Shown piece by piece: positions 28,181-37,845 of a stretch of 55,593 nt of DNA (its first letter is position 1; each line of letters begins with the position of its first letter). The DNA is from Candidatus Anammoxibacter sp. (GTDB lineage Bacteria > Planctomycetota > Brocadiia > Brocadiales > Anammoxibacteraceae): NCBI GenBank assembly GCA_021777055.1, contig JAIQZO010000004.1:1-55593 (forward strand), read 5' to 3'. A model generated the notes under the pieces. That model ran no database searches and was not told the origin of the DNA. It saw only the letters and a list, made by a program, of their open reading frames with translations. A program made the position numbers and the translations under genes.

Positions 28181-29434
28181 TTGAATAAATACACACTTAT
28201 AAAATTCATCTCTAAGATATATTTTCTGGCTTTTTTGTTATTCATTTTTGTATCTTTATCAGAGGCAAAGACTTATTATGTCTCAAGTAATGGTGGTTCA
28301 GATGGGCGAAGCACAACTCAAGCACAGAACGAAGCAACTCCGTGGGCGACCATACAGCAAGCAGCAAATTCAGCCGGGCCAGGTGATACAGTTATTGTTA
28401 AAGACGGCATTTATACTGATCGTAATAGTGACAATATTGTGGTTTTGCTAAGATTCCCAGGAACAAAAAGTAACTGGATTACGTTTAAGTCCGAGAGAAA
28501 GTATGGCGCCATTATAGACGGCCAAAACAAGAAAACAACGTTTGGATTTGTTACAAAGACAGGGGTTGCTTATGTTCGTGTGGAAGGCTTTGATATACGG
28601 TATATAAGGGATACTGGAATTGTTATTAATGCAGCAAACCACGATATAGATATATCTAACAATACAATTCATCATATTGGTAAATTACATAACACATCTG
28701 GAAATGGACAAAATGGTATTTATTGTGGTTCGGGCACATTTAATATTACTGTAGATAGCAATTATCTTTACGAGATAGGAAGAGATGAAACGACGACAAA
28801 CCATGATCATGGTATTTATCTTTCTGGTAATCCAGCAGCAAGAAATATAGAAATAAAGAATAATATATTTGCAAATAGAGATTCTGGTTGGCCAATTCAT
28901 CTCTACAGCCCAAACAGTTCATTTTCAAATATTACTATTGTTAATAATACTTTTACTGGGCAGAATATTACTAGAGACGGGCACATCGCTCTTTCTTCGC
29001 CAATGGACAATGTATTAATACAGAACAACATATTTCACAATCCACGAGTAAGCGCTATAACTAACCTTAATTGTACCAACAAAACTAACGTTACTATGAG
29101 TAATAATATTTCTACTGGTATTTTAATAAATGAAAGAACCTGCGATTTCATTCTTACAAAAAATCGTAATAAAGTAGACCCATTAATTGTTGATCCTAAC
29201 AATACAGACTTTAAGAAACGTAATTATAGCTTAAAGCAAAATTCTCCAGCAATAGACTTCGGGCGTAGTTCATCTGCTCCTAGTTATGACTTTGATGGTA
29301 ATTTGAGGCCAGTGGATGGCAATGGTGACAGCGGTAAAGAGCATGATGCAGGAGCCTTAGAGTACATCAATGATAGACTCAGTGAAAGTTTAGAACCTCC
29401 TTACGGGCTAAATATCATTGATGTTAAACTTTAA
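28181..29434 (+). CDS. Secreted right-handed parallel beta-helix protein (paralogue 2)
   Basis: The frame is open from 28070, but I prefer the TTG at 28181. An AGAAAGAGG lies about 7-8 bases before it, and the protein then begins with a signal peptide (LIKFISKIYFLAFLLFIFVS). It aligns end to end with the 414-residue paralogue at 24631, giving 417 residues. It shares TYYVSSNGGSDG, the GDTVIVKDGIYTD turn, TNHDHGIYLSGNPAARNIEI, FANRDSGWPIHLYS and the C-terminal DFDGNLRPVDGNGDSGKEHD. It is probably a surface polysaccharide-active or binding protein. The two copies arose by duplication and are now separated by a decayed transposase. Confidence 0.83.
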   Translation: MNKYTLIKFISKIYFLAFLLFIFVSLSEAKTYYVSSNGGSDGRSTTQAQNEATPWATIQQAANSAGPGDTVIVKDGIYTDRNSDNIVVLLRFPGTKSNWITFKSERKYGAIIDGQNKKTTFGFVTKTGVAYVRVEGFDIRYIRDTGIVINAANHDIDISNNTIHHIGKLHNTSGNGQNGIYCGSGTFNITVDSNYLYEIGRDETTTNHDHGIYLSGNPAARNIEIKNNIFANRDSGWPIHLYSPNSSFSNITIVNNTFTGQNITRDGHIALSSPMDNVLIQNNIFHNPRVSAITNLNCTNKTNVTMSNNISTGILINERTCDFILTKNRNKVDPLIVDPNNTDFKKRNYSLKQNSPAIDFGRSSSAPSYDFDGNLRPVDGNGDSGKEHDAGALEYINDRLSESLEPPYGLNIIDVKL

Positions 29435-29831
29435 TACATTTTCATTAACAGGCATTTTGCACGCTAAGCGTAAATTGTTTAATGTAAGCATATTATGTCT
29501 TTGCAAGCAAGATGTCTAATCTTTTTCTTGCCCAGAGGCAGCTAAACCATTACTCTTACTATTTTTGTCACCAGAGCATATACACTTAGGACGCTTTATT
29601 CTTGATCAGAATTAAGATTTAAAGAGTATTATATTGATTTAAAGATAAAGCGCTTTTAATTGTTTAGAAATTTAATTGCACGGAGGAGATATTGGGGGCC
29701 AACACGTTTTAACAATTGTCCTGAGGCTTTCTCATCCAGTCTTTAGACGAAAAAAATGTTGGATTGGACGCTTGAGAACAAAGGTAGAGCTGCAGGGGCC
29801 AAACTGAGCAATGTAAACGCCAGACATAAAA
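29435..29831. other. Intergenic region between convergent genes
   Basis: About 400 bp between the plus-strand beta-helix gene and the end of the minus-strand polysaccharide cluster. No gene, strong hairpin or repeat was recognised. Confidence 0.4.
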
Positions 29832-30431
29832 TCATACACATTTAAGAAAAACAGTTTTCAGTATCAACTTAATATCTGTAAAAACACTACAGTTGTCTAC
29901 ATAATTTACAGAGAGTTTGATCTTTTCAGGTAGTATCCTCGTTAAATAGTCCTCTTCCCAGCTCGTTGATAAAGATAATACACTTTCTTCTTTTGAAAAT
30001 TTTATTGAAGCAGGATCGGTTATACCAGGCCTAACAGTTAAAAGTTTTTCATAATCGGTTTTAAAAATATTCACATATTTTATAACCTCAGGCCGAGGCC
30101 CAACAAAACTCATTTCTCCTTTTAATACATTGATCAGCTGTGGCAATTCATCAATTTTATATTTTCTTAGTAATTTACCAATTTTTGTAATTCTTTGATC
30201 ACCAGCAACTGTTATTTTCGGGCCTTTACTTTCAGCATCTTTTATCATTGTTCTAAATTTGTAGATTTTGAAAAGATTAAAGTTTTGCCCGACTCTCTCC
30301 TGCTTAAAAAACACCTCACCTTTACTGCTTAATTTAATTAACAACGCAAAAAAAACAAAAAACGGCAGAACCAAAACTAATCCAATGGTCGAAAAGAAAA
30401 TATCAAAAAGACGTTTCATTTTTATTATCAC
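29832..30431 (-). CDS. Undecaprenyl-phosphate sugar phosphotransferase (initiating bacterial sugar transferase)
   Basis: 199-residue monotopic phosphoglycosyl transferase of the PglC/WbaP C-terminal domain type, which starts a lipid-linked oligosaccharide at the inner face of the inner membrane. Motifs in order: MKRLFDIFFSTIGLVLVLPF (re-entrant membrane helix), KGEVFFKQERVGQNFNLFKI, YKFRTMIKDAE, KIGKLLRKYKIDELPQLINV and MSFVGPRPEVIKY. The start is either GTG at 30429-30431 or the ATG four codons later at 30417-30419; neither has a clear ribosome-binding site. It lacks the N-terminal membrane domain of WbaP/WcaJ, so it is the short form. It is the last gene of the minus-strand cluster. Confidence 0.93.
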   Translation of the reverse strand: MIIKMKRLFDIFFSTIGLVLVLPFFVFFALLIKLSSKGEVFFKQERVGQNFNLFKIYKFRTMIKDAESKGPKITVAGDQRITKIGKLLRKYKIDELPQLINVLKGEMSFVGPRPEVIKYVNIFKTDYEKLLTVRPGITDPASIKFSKEESVLSLSTSWEEDYLTRILPEKIKLSVNYVDNCSVFTDIKLILKTVFLKCV

Positions 30432-30463
30432 AATATAAGATGTTTAAGAACCTGGTAATTTTA

Positions 30464-31657
30464 TCATTTCCTATATCTCTTAATCACTTTCTTAACAGTA
30501 TCTGCAACCCTTTCCATATTACTATCAGTCATCTTAGGATAGATAGGCAGTGAAAGCATACGTAAATATGTTTCATTGGCAACTGGAAAATCTTCCGGTG
30601 CATATCCATATGTATCTCTATAATATGGATGGATATGTAAAGGAATAAAATGCACAGATGTACCTATCCCCTCATCTTTAAGTTTATTTATAAATTCATC
30701 TCTATTTATTGTCAATAATCCTAGATTTAGTTTTATAACATATAAATGCCAACTATGCTGCAGATGATTCTCATTGCCACCGCTTTCACATGTATCCGGT
30801 ATCTCAATCTCTTCAATGTCTTCAAAAGCATTATTATAAAACAAGGCTATTGCTCGTCTTCGCAAATACATGGATTCTGCTTTTTTTAATTGCGCAAGCC
30901 CAACCGCGGCAGCTAAATCAGTAAGGTTATATTTAAACCCTGCGGCGGTTATCTCATAATACCAGCTTCCTTCAGAAGTGTAACGCTTCCATGCATCACG
31001 GCTTATACCATGAAGACTCATAATTCTCATCCTCTCAGCATATTCATCATTCTCCGTTGTTATCATCCCACCCTCTCCAGTAGTGATTGTCTTCGTTGCA
31101 TAAAAGCTGAAACACGTTATATCTCCAATTGTTCCAACCATTTTCCCTTTATAGCTGGAAGGAAGGGTATGAGCGGCATCCTCTATAACTTTCATGTTAT
31201 ATCGTTTTGCAATTTCCATAATGGGATCCATATCACAAGGAAGTCCTCCAAAATGGACAGGGATAATAGCTTTTGCTTTACCTTCAGTCCAGTTTTTCCC
31301 TTTGCCGGATTCTATTTTCGCAGGATCTATATTTAATGTATCAGGGAATATGTCAGCCATAACAGGCTTTGCATTAAAATACCTTACAACTTCTGCAGTA
31401 GCAGCAAATGTCATGGTGGGGATAATAACCTCATCCCCTTCTTGAAGACCAATAGCCTCTAACGATAGATGAAGTGCTGCCGTACACGAATTAACCGCAA
31501 TTGCATGTTTTGCCCCGACAAAGGACGAAAATTCTTTCTCAAATTGTTTTGTTTTTGGCCCTGTAGTTAGCCAACCAGATTCAAGTACTTCAAGAACTTC
31601 TTTTTTTTCTTCCTCTTCTATTAAAGGAATGGTAAACGGTATAAAATCTTTTGCCAC
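30464..31657 (-). CDS. DegT/DnrJ/EryC1 PLP-dependent sugar aminotransferase
   Basis: 397-residue PLP enzyme that aminates a keto sugar nucleotide, as in ArnB, PglE or PseC pathways. Visible features: substrate and cofactor region EEKKEVLEVLESGWLTTGPK; AVNSCTAALHLSLEAIGL; the Asp of VIEDAAHTLPSSY that contacts the pyridine nitrogen; and the Schiff-base Lys in CFSFYATKTITTGEGGM. The second-subunit arm GTSVHFIPLHIHPYYRD follows near the end. It lies 32 bp upstream of the sugar phosphotransferase in the same direction, suggesting that the amino sugar it makes is the first sugar loaded on the carrier lipid. The 4-keto precursor enzyme is not adjacent, so the exact product is open. Confidence 0.93.
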   Translation of the reverse strand: MAKDFIPFTIPLIEEEEKKEVLEVLESGWLTTGPKTKQFEKEFSSFVGAKHAIAVNSCTAALHLSLEAIGLQEGDEVIIPTMTFAATAEVVRYFNAKPVMADIFPDTLNIDPAKIESGKGKNWTEGKAKAIIPVHFGGLPCDMDPIMEIAKRYNMKVIEDAAHTLPSSYKGKMVGTIGDITCFSFYATKTITTGEGGMITTENDEYAERMRIMSLHGISRDAWKRYTSEGSWYYEITAAGFKYNLTDLAAAVGLAQLKKAESMYLRRRAIALFYNNAFEDIEEIEIPDTCESGGNENHLQHSWHLYVIKLNLGLLTINRDEFINKLKDEGIGTSVHFIPLHIHPYYRDTYGYAPEDFPVANETYLRMLSLPIYPKMTDSNMERVADTVKKVIKRYRK

Positions 31658-32220
31658 TTTTTATAACCTCAGCATCAAATTGTTTTGTTGAATGTAAAGA
31701 ATCTACTTATTTTAAAACAAACTCATCTGGTATCTCCCTAGTAACTGCAATTATTTCAATGTCTGTATTTACCAAATGTATATCTATAAATATTGTCAAA
31801 TTTGCACTATTATTTAGTGGAGTAAATAATATTCAACGACAAGCACAACCGCTATTAAACGAATGCCTTATATCTGTATCAATTATCTCAAAATAACACA
31901 AAATTGCTTATTTTATGTATTAAGAGTCATTGCAACATTACTTATTAATTATGTCAAGCGAAAGGATAATAATACCCGAACATTGAGAATACACAAACTC
32001 TAGTTTTATATATAACTTACATTAAACATTGTGCAGGTTTTTACAAACTAATTGGGAGTAGTTAACAAAATATTTAAATATTAATTAACAATGTTTTCTG
32101 TTTTCTTAAAAACGACCAAATCTGGTTTATAAAATATCTAGAATCATCAGATTTCATACAAATTTAACGGATGATAGTGCCACCATCGTTTCACACGCCT
32201 ATCTAAATCTTCAGAAAACA
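31658..32220. other. 563-bp intergenic spacer within the polysaccharide cluster
   Basis: Probable promoter region for the aminotransferase-sugar phosphotransferase pair (minus strand). A short plus-strand frame at 31651-31896 has no resemblance to a known protein and I do not call it. No repeat or RNA was recognised. Confidence 0.35.
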
Positions 32221-33066
32221 TTAGCATTTTACATACCAAGAAGACAAGTCTATTCCGGCCTTATCACTAAACATCTCTAGGTCATCGGCAAAATAGGCAA
32301 AAACTTTTTTACGATCATCCTCTGTCAGTTTATTGTTTTCCGTAGCCTTATCATTAATACTCCGATAAAACCTAGAAATACCACATTTTTTTGCCCACGT
32401 TATAATAAACGGTATATCATTTCGCATTGCCAAAGAGAAGACTTTCTGACGTATGCCCTCGGCAATACGAAGGCGCGGGGTAATAGTTTTCCCTACAACC
32501 GTATCTCCAAGACCAGAATCGAAGCACTCCTCTACCTCTAAAAAACGATAAAGATCTTTTTGTACTTTAATATCGTTATTCTTAATATCATCATAAAGAA
32601 TAAAGTGGATTTGATCATTTGAAAAGATTTTCCAGTAAGGCTCCATCTTTTGAAAATATAGGCCATCTGAAATAAAACTAGGGTTTGTTTTAATCGAATC
32701 AACGAAAGTGGTAAAATTTTTCCCTTTTTGCATACTCCAACAGTAATGCGAAAAAGCCCTATCAACAGGATTACGCAGAGCAACAATTATTTTAATCTTT
32801 GGGTTAAGGTCATAAATTCTCCTGGCAACAACTTTACTATCACTCATGTATGAAACGGAATACTCCCCTATAGCTTTTTGTTTCTCTACAGTTTTAAAGT
32901 TACTGAGATACCAATCCAAACCTTTATGAAAGTTTGCTGTAAAATAGTGAAGCTCTTTACCATGTGCAACAAAAATATCAGGATGAACTCGTAATACTTC
33001 TGCGACCCAAGTAGTACCTGATTTTTTTGCACCTATGCCCAGAAAATTAGGTATAACATTTTTCAT
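32221..33066 (-). CDS. Sulfotransferase domain protein
   Basis: 281-residue cytoplasmic sulfotransferase of the Sulfotransfer_1 (heparan/deacetylase-sulfotransferase-like) type. PAPS 5'-phosphosulfate loop GIGAKKSGTTWVAEVL (residues 11-26). A short distance on are HGKELHYF and GEYSVSYM, typical of the carbohydrate branch. The 3'-phosphate motif is RNPVDRAFSHYCW (98-110). It lies directly downstream of a GT2 gene (88 bp) inside the cluster, so sulfation of the exported polysaccharide is the natural inference. It appears complete and is the second sulfotransferase in the window. Confidence 0.9.
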   Translation of the reverse strand: MKNVIPNFLGIGAKKSGTTWVAEVLRVHPDIFVAHGKELHYFTANFHKGLDWYLSNFKTVEKQKAIGEYSVSYMSDSKVVARRIYDLNPKIKIIVALRNPVDRAFSHYCWSMQKGKNFTTFVDSIKTNPSFISDGLYFQKMEPYWKIFSNDQIHFILYDDIKNNDIKVQKDLYRFLEVEECFDSGLGDTVVGKTITPRLRIAEGIRQKVFSLAMRNDIPFIITWAKKCGISRFYRSINDKATENNKLTEDDRKKVFAYFADDLEMFSDKAGIDLSSWYVKC

Positions 33067-33154
33067 AAACTTCCCTTAACAATTAAGATAATATGGTATA
33101 GTTTGCTAAAATATTATTTCCAGATTCCATTTTTCATTATAATTTAAACATCTT

Positions 33155-34213
33155 TTACCTGGACAATTTGATATCTCTGATTTTTTTCTTTTTATGCTTC
33201 CTAAACACAAAAAAATCCAAAATACCTTTTAGGTACCCAAATCCATAACTAAAATGAAGGGTCCCAAAAACAATTGGTAACGCAAGAAAATACTTTAATC
33301 CTTTATTTTTAGCTATAGAGAATGATAGAACTGAATTCGCAAATAAGTATGTCAGCAAAACAGAAAAAAATGTCCATGAATACTGATACGATACTAAAGA
33401 GAGTAAAAAAGAAACCATTAAGATACCCACAAATAATACAGGCACTAATTGCCTCCATGTGAGAACCGCTTTTATTTTCTTTACAACGAGAGGTTTAAAA
33501 TACCCGTATTGATAATACATTTTCCAAAGCTTTGATATTGAATCCCTTGCACAATAGTATGATACAATATCAGGGACTAACAATATTTTACCGCCATTTT
33601 TTATTAACCTCAGGTTAAATTCGTCATCCTGGTTTCTCACTAAATCCTCATCAAATAGCCCAATCTTATCAAAAACTTCTCTTTTGTAACAACCAAAAGG
33701 TACAGTATCCACATACTTCGGCTCTTTTGATTCTAGCCTAAAATGAGCATTACCAACACCAAATGGATGAGAAAGAGCAAATGCAATTGCGCTACACATA
33801 ATAGTATCTTTAGCCGGCATTGTTATCCATATTCCACCAACATTATCTACGTTATATTGTTGTAAATATTTTACACATTTAGAGATGTAGTCGTTTGTAT
33901 AGATATTATGCGCATCTAATCGCACAATAACATCTCCTTGAGATTTTTTAATACCAATATTTAATGCAGTTGGAACTATTTTGCAATGATTATCAAATAA
34001 GCTAATAAAAGAATATTTCTCAATATACTCTTCTGCTATATTTCTTGTCAAATCATCACTCATTCCATCAACAACTATAATCTCTAGTTTCTCTCTAGGG
34101 TAATCATTAGCAAGAACGGAGTCTAAACATTCACGAATAAACTTCTCTTCGTTACGACAAGGAATAATAACTGAAACCGTTAACACTTCATCGGATTTTT
34201 TAATTTCTTCCAT
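33155..34213 (-). CDS. Family 2 glycosyltransferase with C-terminal membrane segments (ExoA-like)
   Basis: 352 residues. GT-A domain in the first ~230: TVSVIIPCRNEEKFIRECLD, IIVVDGMSDDLTRNIAEEY, metal site VRLDAHNIY (in place of DxD), and the acceptor loop with NQDDEFNLRLIKNGGKI. The C-terminus has about three transmembrane segments (LVPVLFVGILMVSFLLSLVS, TFFSVLLTYLFANSVLSFSI, LALPIVFGTLHFSYGFGY), as in ExoA-type enzymes of exopolysaccharide synthesis. It works at the cytoplasmic face of the inner membrane on a lipid-linked chain. It sits 43 bp downstream of the oxidoreductase-epimerase fusion gene and 88 bp upstream of the sulfotransferase, so the three may be co-transcribed. Confidence 0.9.
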   Translation of the reverse strand: MEEIKKSDEVLTVSVIIPCRNEEKFIRECLDSVLANDYPREKLEIIVVDGMSDDLTRNIAEEYIEKYSFISLFDNHCKIVPTALNIGIKKSQGDVIVRLDAHNIYTNDYISKCVKYLQQYNVDNVGGIWITMPAKDTIMCSAIAFALSHPFGVGNAHFRLESKEPKYVDTVPFGCYKREVFDKIGLFDEDLVRNQDDEFNLRLIKNGGKILLVPDIVSYYCARDSISKLWKMYYQYGYFKPLVVKKIKAVLTWRQLVPVLFVGILMVSFLLSLVSYQYSWTFFSVLLTYLFANSVLSFSIAKNKGLKYFLALPIVFGTLHFSYGFGYLKGILDFFVFRKHKKKKIRDIKLSR

Positions 34214-34256
34214 AATGCGGCAGATACAACAATTTGCTAAAATTGTAAAATTTCTT

Positions 34257-36341
34257 TTATTTAATTTCTTTTAATAATTGCATTAATAATTTATCACTTG
34301 GATGCCATTGCGTCGCACTAATAAAATCATTACTGTTAGTCGTCAAATCTTTGCAAAGATAGGCTAACCGAATTTTATTCATACCTATACTTTTTTTTGT
34401 AAGGAGTTTTAGAATTCTAAGCATTACGAGACTTGTTAACCCAAATAGATATGGAATGCATATAACATGAAACTTACCAGAAGAACCATCTTTATTACAC
34501 TCACGGGCCAGCTCATCTACAGTAATTTGATCTTCATGAGAGATATTGTATTTGCAATTATTAGTAGACCTTTTATCAATTGAAAAGAGAATGGCCCTTG
34601 CAACGTCTTTAACATGAATAAGTTTTAAGTGTTTTTGGCGTTTACCAAAAGAGAAGACAAAATTACCTATCTTTGGGCCAATCAAGGAGACAATATCATC
34701 CTTGTTACCAAAAAGTAAAGAAGGGCGGAGAATAGTCCAAGCCGGACCGTCTTTGGAAGACAAATTAGAAATAGCAACATCTTCTGCCAGTCTTTTACCA
34801 AAAGAATAAGCCCCACGCTTCTCACCATTAGTTTCAAGTTGACTATCTTCCGTTATAATATCACCATTTCTTCTAATCAAATAATCATAAACGCCAAAAG
34901 AACTTATATAAATTACTTTCTTTACATTAGCAGTACGTGCGGATTCCGCAATATTCTCTGTCCCCTTAACACAACTATCTAAGATGAATTCTTGAGAACC
35001 TCTAAGCCCTGCCGCTATATGAACGATCATATCCATGCCATTCGCAGCCATAGCAACTTTGTTTGCTTCCCTCATATCCCCGTAACATATTTCAACGCCT
35101 AGCTTCTCAAGGGCACTGGTATGACTTGTTATCCTTACATATGCCCGAACGTAATAACCGGACTTAACTAGTAGATCTACGACTTCACGCCCTAAATACC
35201 CCGTACCGCCTGTCACCAGAACCTTTTCATCTTTAGTAATATTTTCCTGAGATGATTGTCTTGGTGTATCATCAAAATGGACCTTACCGGCTTGTTTTAG
35301 TATCTCTTCCTCCGCATAACTAACATCTAAAACCAACTCCTTTGTAATAGGTGGAAGGGTATCTTCGTCAATATGTCTGTAAAATGAATCAATAAGGTAT
35401 TTGAGTCCATGATAAGGAACCACTTTTTTCCGTAGAAAGCTTATTACATTTTTAACTGATCCCCCCATAAGCTGCTTTGACTTCACAAAATTAGTCAATA
35501 CGCGATTAACTGTTCGGGGTACACCACTAACCCGTTCTATGGTATACGTCTGTGTAGTAAAATCTATGGTAACGGTCCCTTTATCAAAAAACAGCTTTAA
35601 ATAATAATTCTCATGCTTTGGAGCAAACGAAAACGTAATCTTACCAGTTGCTTTTTCACCTTTAACAAAAACATCCACATGATCTGTTAGCTTTTGAGCA
35701 AGTGTGCCAAATTGTCTGGGACATGTAAGAATCTCTTTTGATCTACCTATCCAGTCAAAAACCAAATAAAGCGGATGTGTAATATAGTTTAGCATTTCTC
35801 CACCAGGCAACTCATAACTCCAGTGAAGTCCCACCGCTTCAGTAAGTTCGGATATATCGTTTAGGTTTATGGACATATAACATTCAGCATGAATTAATTG
35901 TCCAGGATCACTCTTTTCTATCGCCGCCTTTACTTCCAAAACAAGAGGATTAAAAAGATGTATAAAGTCAGGACATACTTTTACATTTCTCTCTTCTGCT
36001 AATTTATACAGCCTTTGAGTATCTTCAAAAGAAAGTGTCACAGGTTTTTCAATCAATAGATGGGATCCGTTTTTGATAACAGTCTCAGCTAAATCAAAGT
36101 GAAATTGCGGGGGGGATAAAACATGAATAACGTCTACGGTACTATATTCAGTTAATTCGTCGATAGATGAAAACGTATTTGATATGTTATATTTTTCCCC
36201 TAACAACCTTGCCTGATCGATGTTTTTATCTACCAATCCAACAATTTCTACTTTTTCCACATCTACTAAAAACTTTAAATGGTGATCTGCAACTCGGCCA
36301 CAACCAACAATACCTACTTTATATTTTTTTATAGTGTTCAA
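34257..36341 (-). CDS. Fusion of Gfo/Idh/MocA oxidoreductase and NAD-dependent epimerase/dehydratase
   Basis: 694 residues joining two complete enzymes. Residues 1-365: Gfo/Idh/MocA dehydrogenase with Rossmann motif VGIVGCGRVADHH (8-20), the EKP motif (98-100, LLIEKPVTLSFEDT) and the C-terminal beta-sheet domain. Residues 383-694: extended SDR with VLVTGGTGYLGREVV (384-398), the strand GDMREANKV, Ser in YISSFGVYD, and catalytic Tyr-x3-Lys in YSFGK (512-516). The joint near 355-383 is a polar linker (DTPRQSSQENITKDEK). Both halves act on sugar nucleotides in known pathways, so sequential oxidation and epimerisation or reduction of one substrate is plausible. The product is unknown and the fusion looks unusual. 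Confidence 0.9.
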   Translation of the reverse strand: MNTIKKYKVGIVGCGRVADHHLKFLVDVEKVEIVGLVDKNIDQARLLGEKYNISNTFSSIDELTEYSTVDVIHVLSPPQFHFDLAETVIKNGSHLLIEKPVTLSFEDTQRLYKLAEERNVKVCPDFIHLFNPLVLEVKAAIEKSDPGQLIHAECYMSINLNDISELTEAVGLHWSYELPGGEMLNYITHPLYLVFDWIGRSKEILTCPRQFGTLAQKLTDHVDVFVKGEKATGKITFSFAPKHENYYLKLFFDKGTVTIDFTTQTYTIERVSGVPRTVNRVLTNFVKSKQLMGGSVKNVISFLRKKVVPYHGLKYLIDSFYRHIDEDTLPPITKELVLDVSYAEEEILKQAGKVHFDDTPRQSSQENITKDEKVLVTGGTGYLGREVVDLLVKSGYYVRAYVRITSHTSALEKLGVEICYGDMREANKVAMAANGMDMIVHIAAGLRGSQEFILDSCVKGTENIAESARTANVKKVIYISSFGVYDYLIRRNGDIITEDSQLETNGEKRGAYSFGKRLAEDVAISNLSSKDGPAWTILRPSLLFGNKDDIVSLIGPKIGNFVFSFGKRQKHLKLIHVKDVARAILFSIDKRSTNNCKYNISHEDQITVDELARECNKDGSSGKFHVICIPYLFGLTSLVMLRILKLLTKKSIGMNKIRLAYLCKDLTTNSNDFISATQWHPSDKLLMQLLKEIK

Positions 36342-36464
36342 TTTATCCGTCTTCCTTATTCCTTATTAGATAATCAGACCCAAAACAGTAATGACTAAAA
36401 TCAAATTTATATAATAATACCATTGGTATATAAACTTATGTCAACAAATGTTATCTACCTTACT

Positions 36465-37553
36465 TTAATCATTTTTATCTACAACATCTTGTAATATTTG
36501 AAAAAAAATTTCGCTCCAGTGAACATCTAAAAAATCCTGTGCTCTTTCAAATGATCCATTGCGCAATTTATCAAAGAGTTCACGATTATCATGCAACAAA
36601 TTTACAGCTTTTGCAAGCTCGTTCTTATCAAAAGACTCTATAAATATCCCGCAAGAGTCATCAACTATTTCAGGAATCGATCCCATTCGCGTGGTTATAA
36701 TAGGAAGTCCATGACTAAAACCATCTAAGATCGCCCCCGGATACCCTTCAGTAGTAAAAGATGTTGGAAAAATAACTGAATCATATTCCCACAGCTTATC
36801 GAGAACTTCACCTTTTGTCATTGTTCCACAATATCGGACTTTACCTTTTCCACGGGCAGATATTTCATCTACAGTATAACCATTGCATAAAGGGCCCCAA
36901 AGATCAATGCAAACGTCATCAGAAAGTAATGGGACGGCATCTAGCATCAAATCTATGCCTTTTTCCTTCAGAATACGGCCAAGAAAGACGTATCGGTTAC
37001 AAACTTTCCTTTCTAACTTTGTAGGTAGAGACGGTATATTTCTGGTATAATTGGAAAACCAGACCGTATTTACAGATTTAAGATTTCCAAAATAATTAAC
37101 AAGCCTTTTTGTTTGAAATAGACAAGCATCCGCGGACAAGACAGTTCTTCTCAGCATTAATTTTGTCAGGTTGTTTTTTCCTTCATAAAAGCTATCAAAT
37201 GCACCACCAAAAAGCCGAAAAACAGAAGGTTTTCTAAACAAACGGCAAACCAAAAAAACGAAAGGTCCAAATAATGAGACACCTCTATTACTTCCATGAA
37301 AACTAATAACATCAACCGAACGAATATGACAAATCAACTTCAGAAGAACACGAATGCCTTCTTTAATATTAACTATAAATGTTTCATCATCGGTTTTGCG
37401 CGATGTATTAATTACCTTAATATTACAACGCCTATCTTTTTCTAGGTCTTCTACAATATATTGAAAAACCGTTTGCCCTCCACCAATAGGAGGTGGTAGA
37501 GGACCAACCAAAAGGACTAACAAAGGTTTACTGTTTTTTGTTTTTTTACTCAT
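36465..37553 (-). CDS. Family 4 glycosyltransferase
   Basis: 362-residue GT-B transferase. The N-terminal donor-side loop is LVGPLPPPIGGGQTVFQYIV; the C-terminal nucleotide-binding domain has VFLGRILKEKGIDLMLDAV and the retaining-GT motif TEGYPGAILDGFSHGLPIIT. In that motif the first Glu is present but the second of the usual E-x7-E is Asp. It ends with a typical GT4 tail (GSFERAQDFLDVHWSEIF). It retains the anomeric configuration of an NDP-sugar donor and acts at the cytoplasmic membrane face. A separate promoter is possible because ~290 bp of non-coding DNA lies upstream. Sugar specificity unknown. Confidence 0.9.
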   Translation of the reverse strand: MSKKTKNSKPLLVLLVGPLPPPIGGGQTVFQYIVEDLEKDRRCNIKVINTSRKTDDETFIVNIKEGIRVLLKLICHIRSVDVISFHGSNRGVSLFGPFVFLVCRLFRKPSVFRLFGGAFDSFYEGKNNLTKLMLRRTVLSADACLFQTKRLVNYFGNLKSVNTVWFSNYTRNIPSLPTKLERKVCNRYVFLGRILKEKGIDLMLDAVPLLSDDVCIDLWGPLCNGYTVDEISARGKGKVRYCGTMTKGEVLDKLWEYDSVIFPTSFTTEGYPGAILDGFSHGLPIITTRMGSIPEIVDDSCGIFIESFDKNELAKAVNLLHDNRELFDKLRNGSFERAQDFLDVHWSEIFFQILQDVVDKND

Positions 37554-37845
37554 CTAAAAGATATATATTACTTTTATCCTAATGTAACAAGCTTGTCACA
37601 ATAAATAAAACTTATAAATTTTCTGTGCAAATTTTTATAGATTTATTACATATCATACAATAAGTCTTCAGTTTTCCAATATAAGCAAAAGAAAACATTA
37701 CCATTTCTAAAAAACTGTGTAAATATGCCCTTGTTCAGATTATCTGTATTTTGTTAATATGACCATAAACGTTTCTCTGATACAAAAAACAATATTACAA
37801 TATTAAACATCTTTCCAGTTAAAATAAAGGTATCTATTGTTTTCC

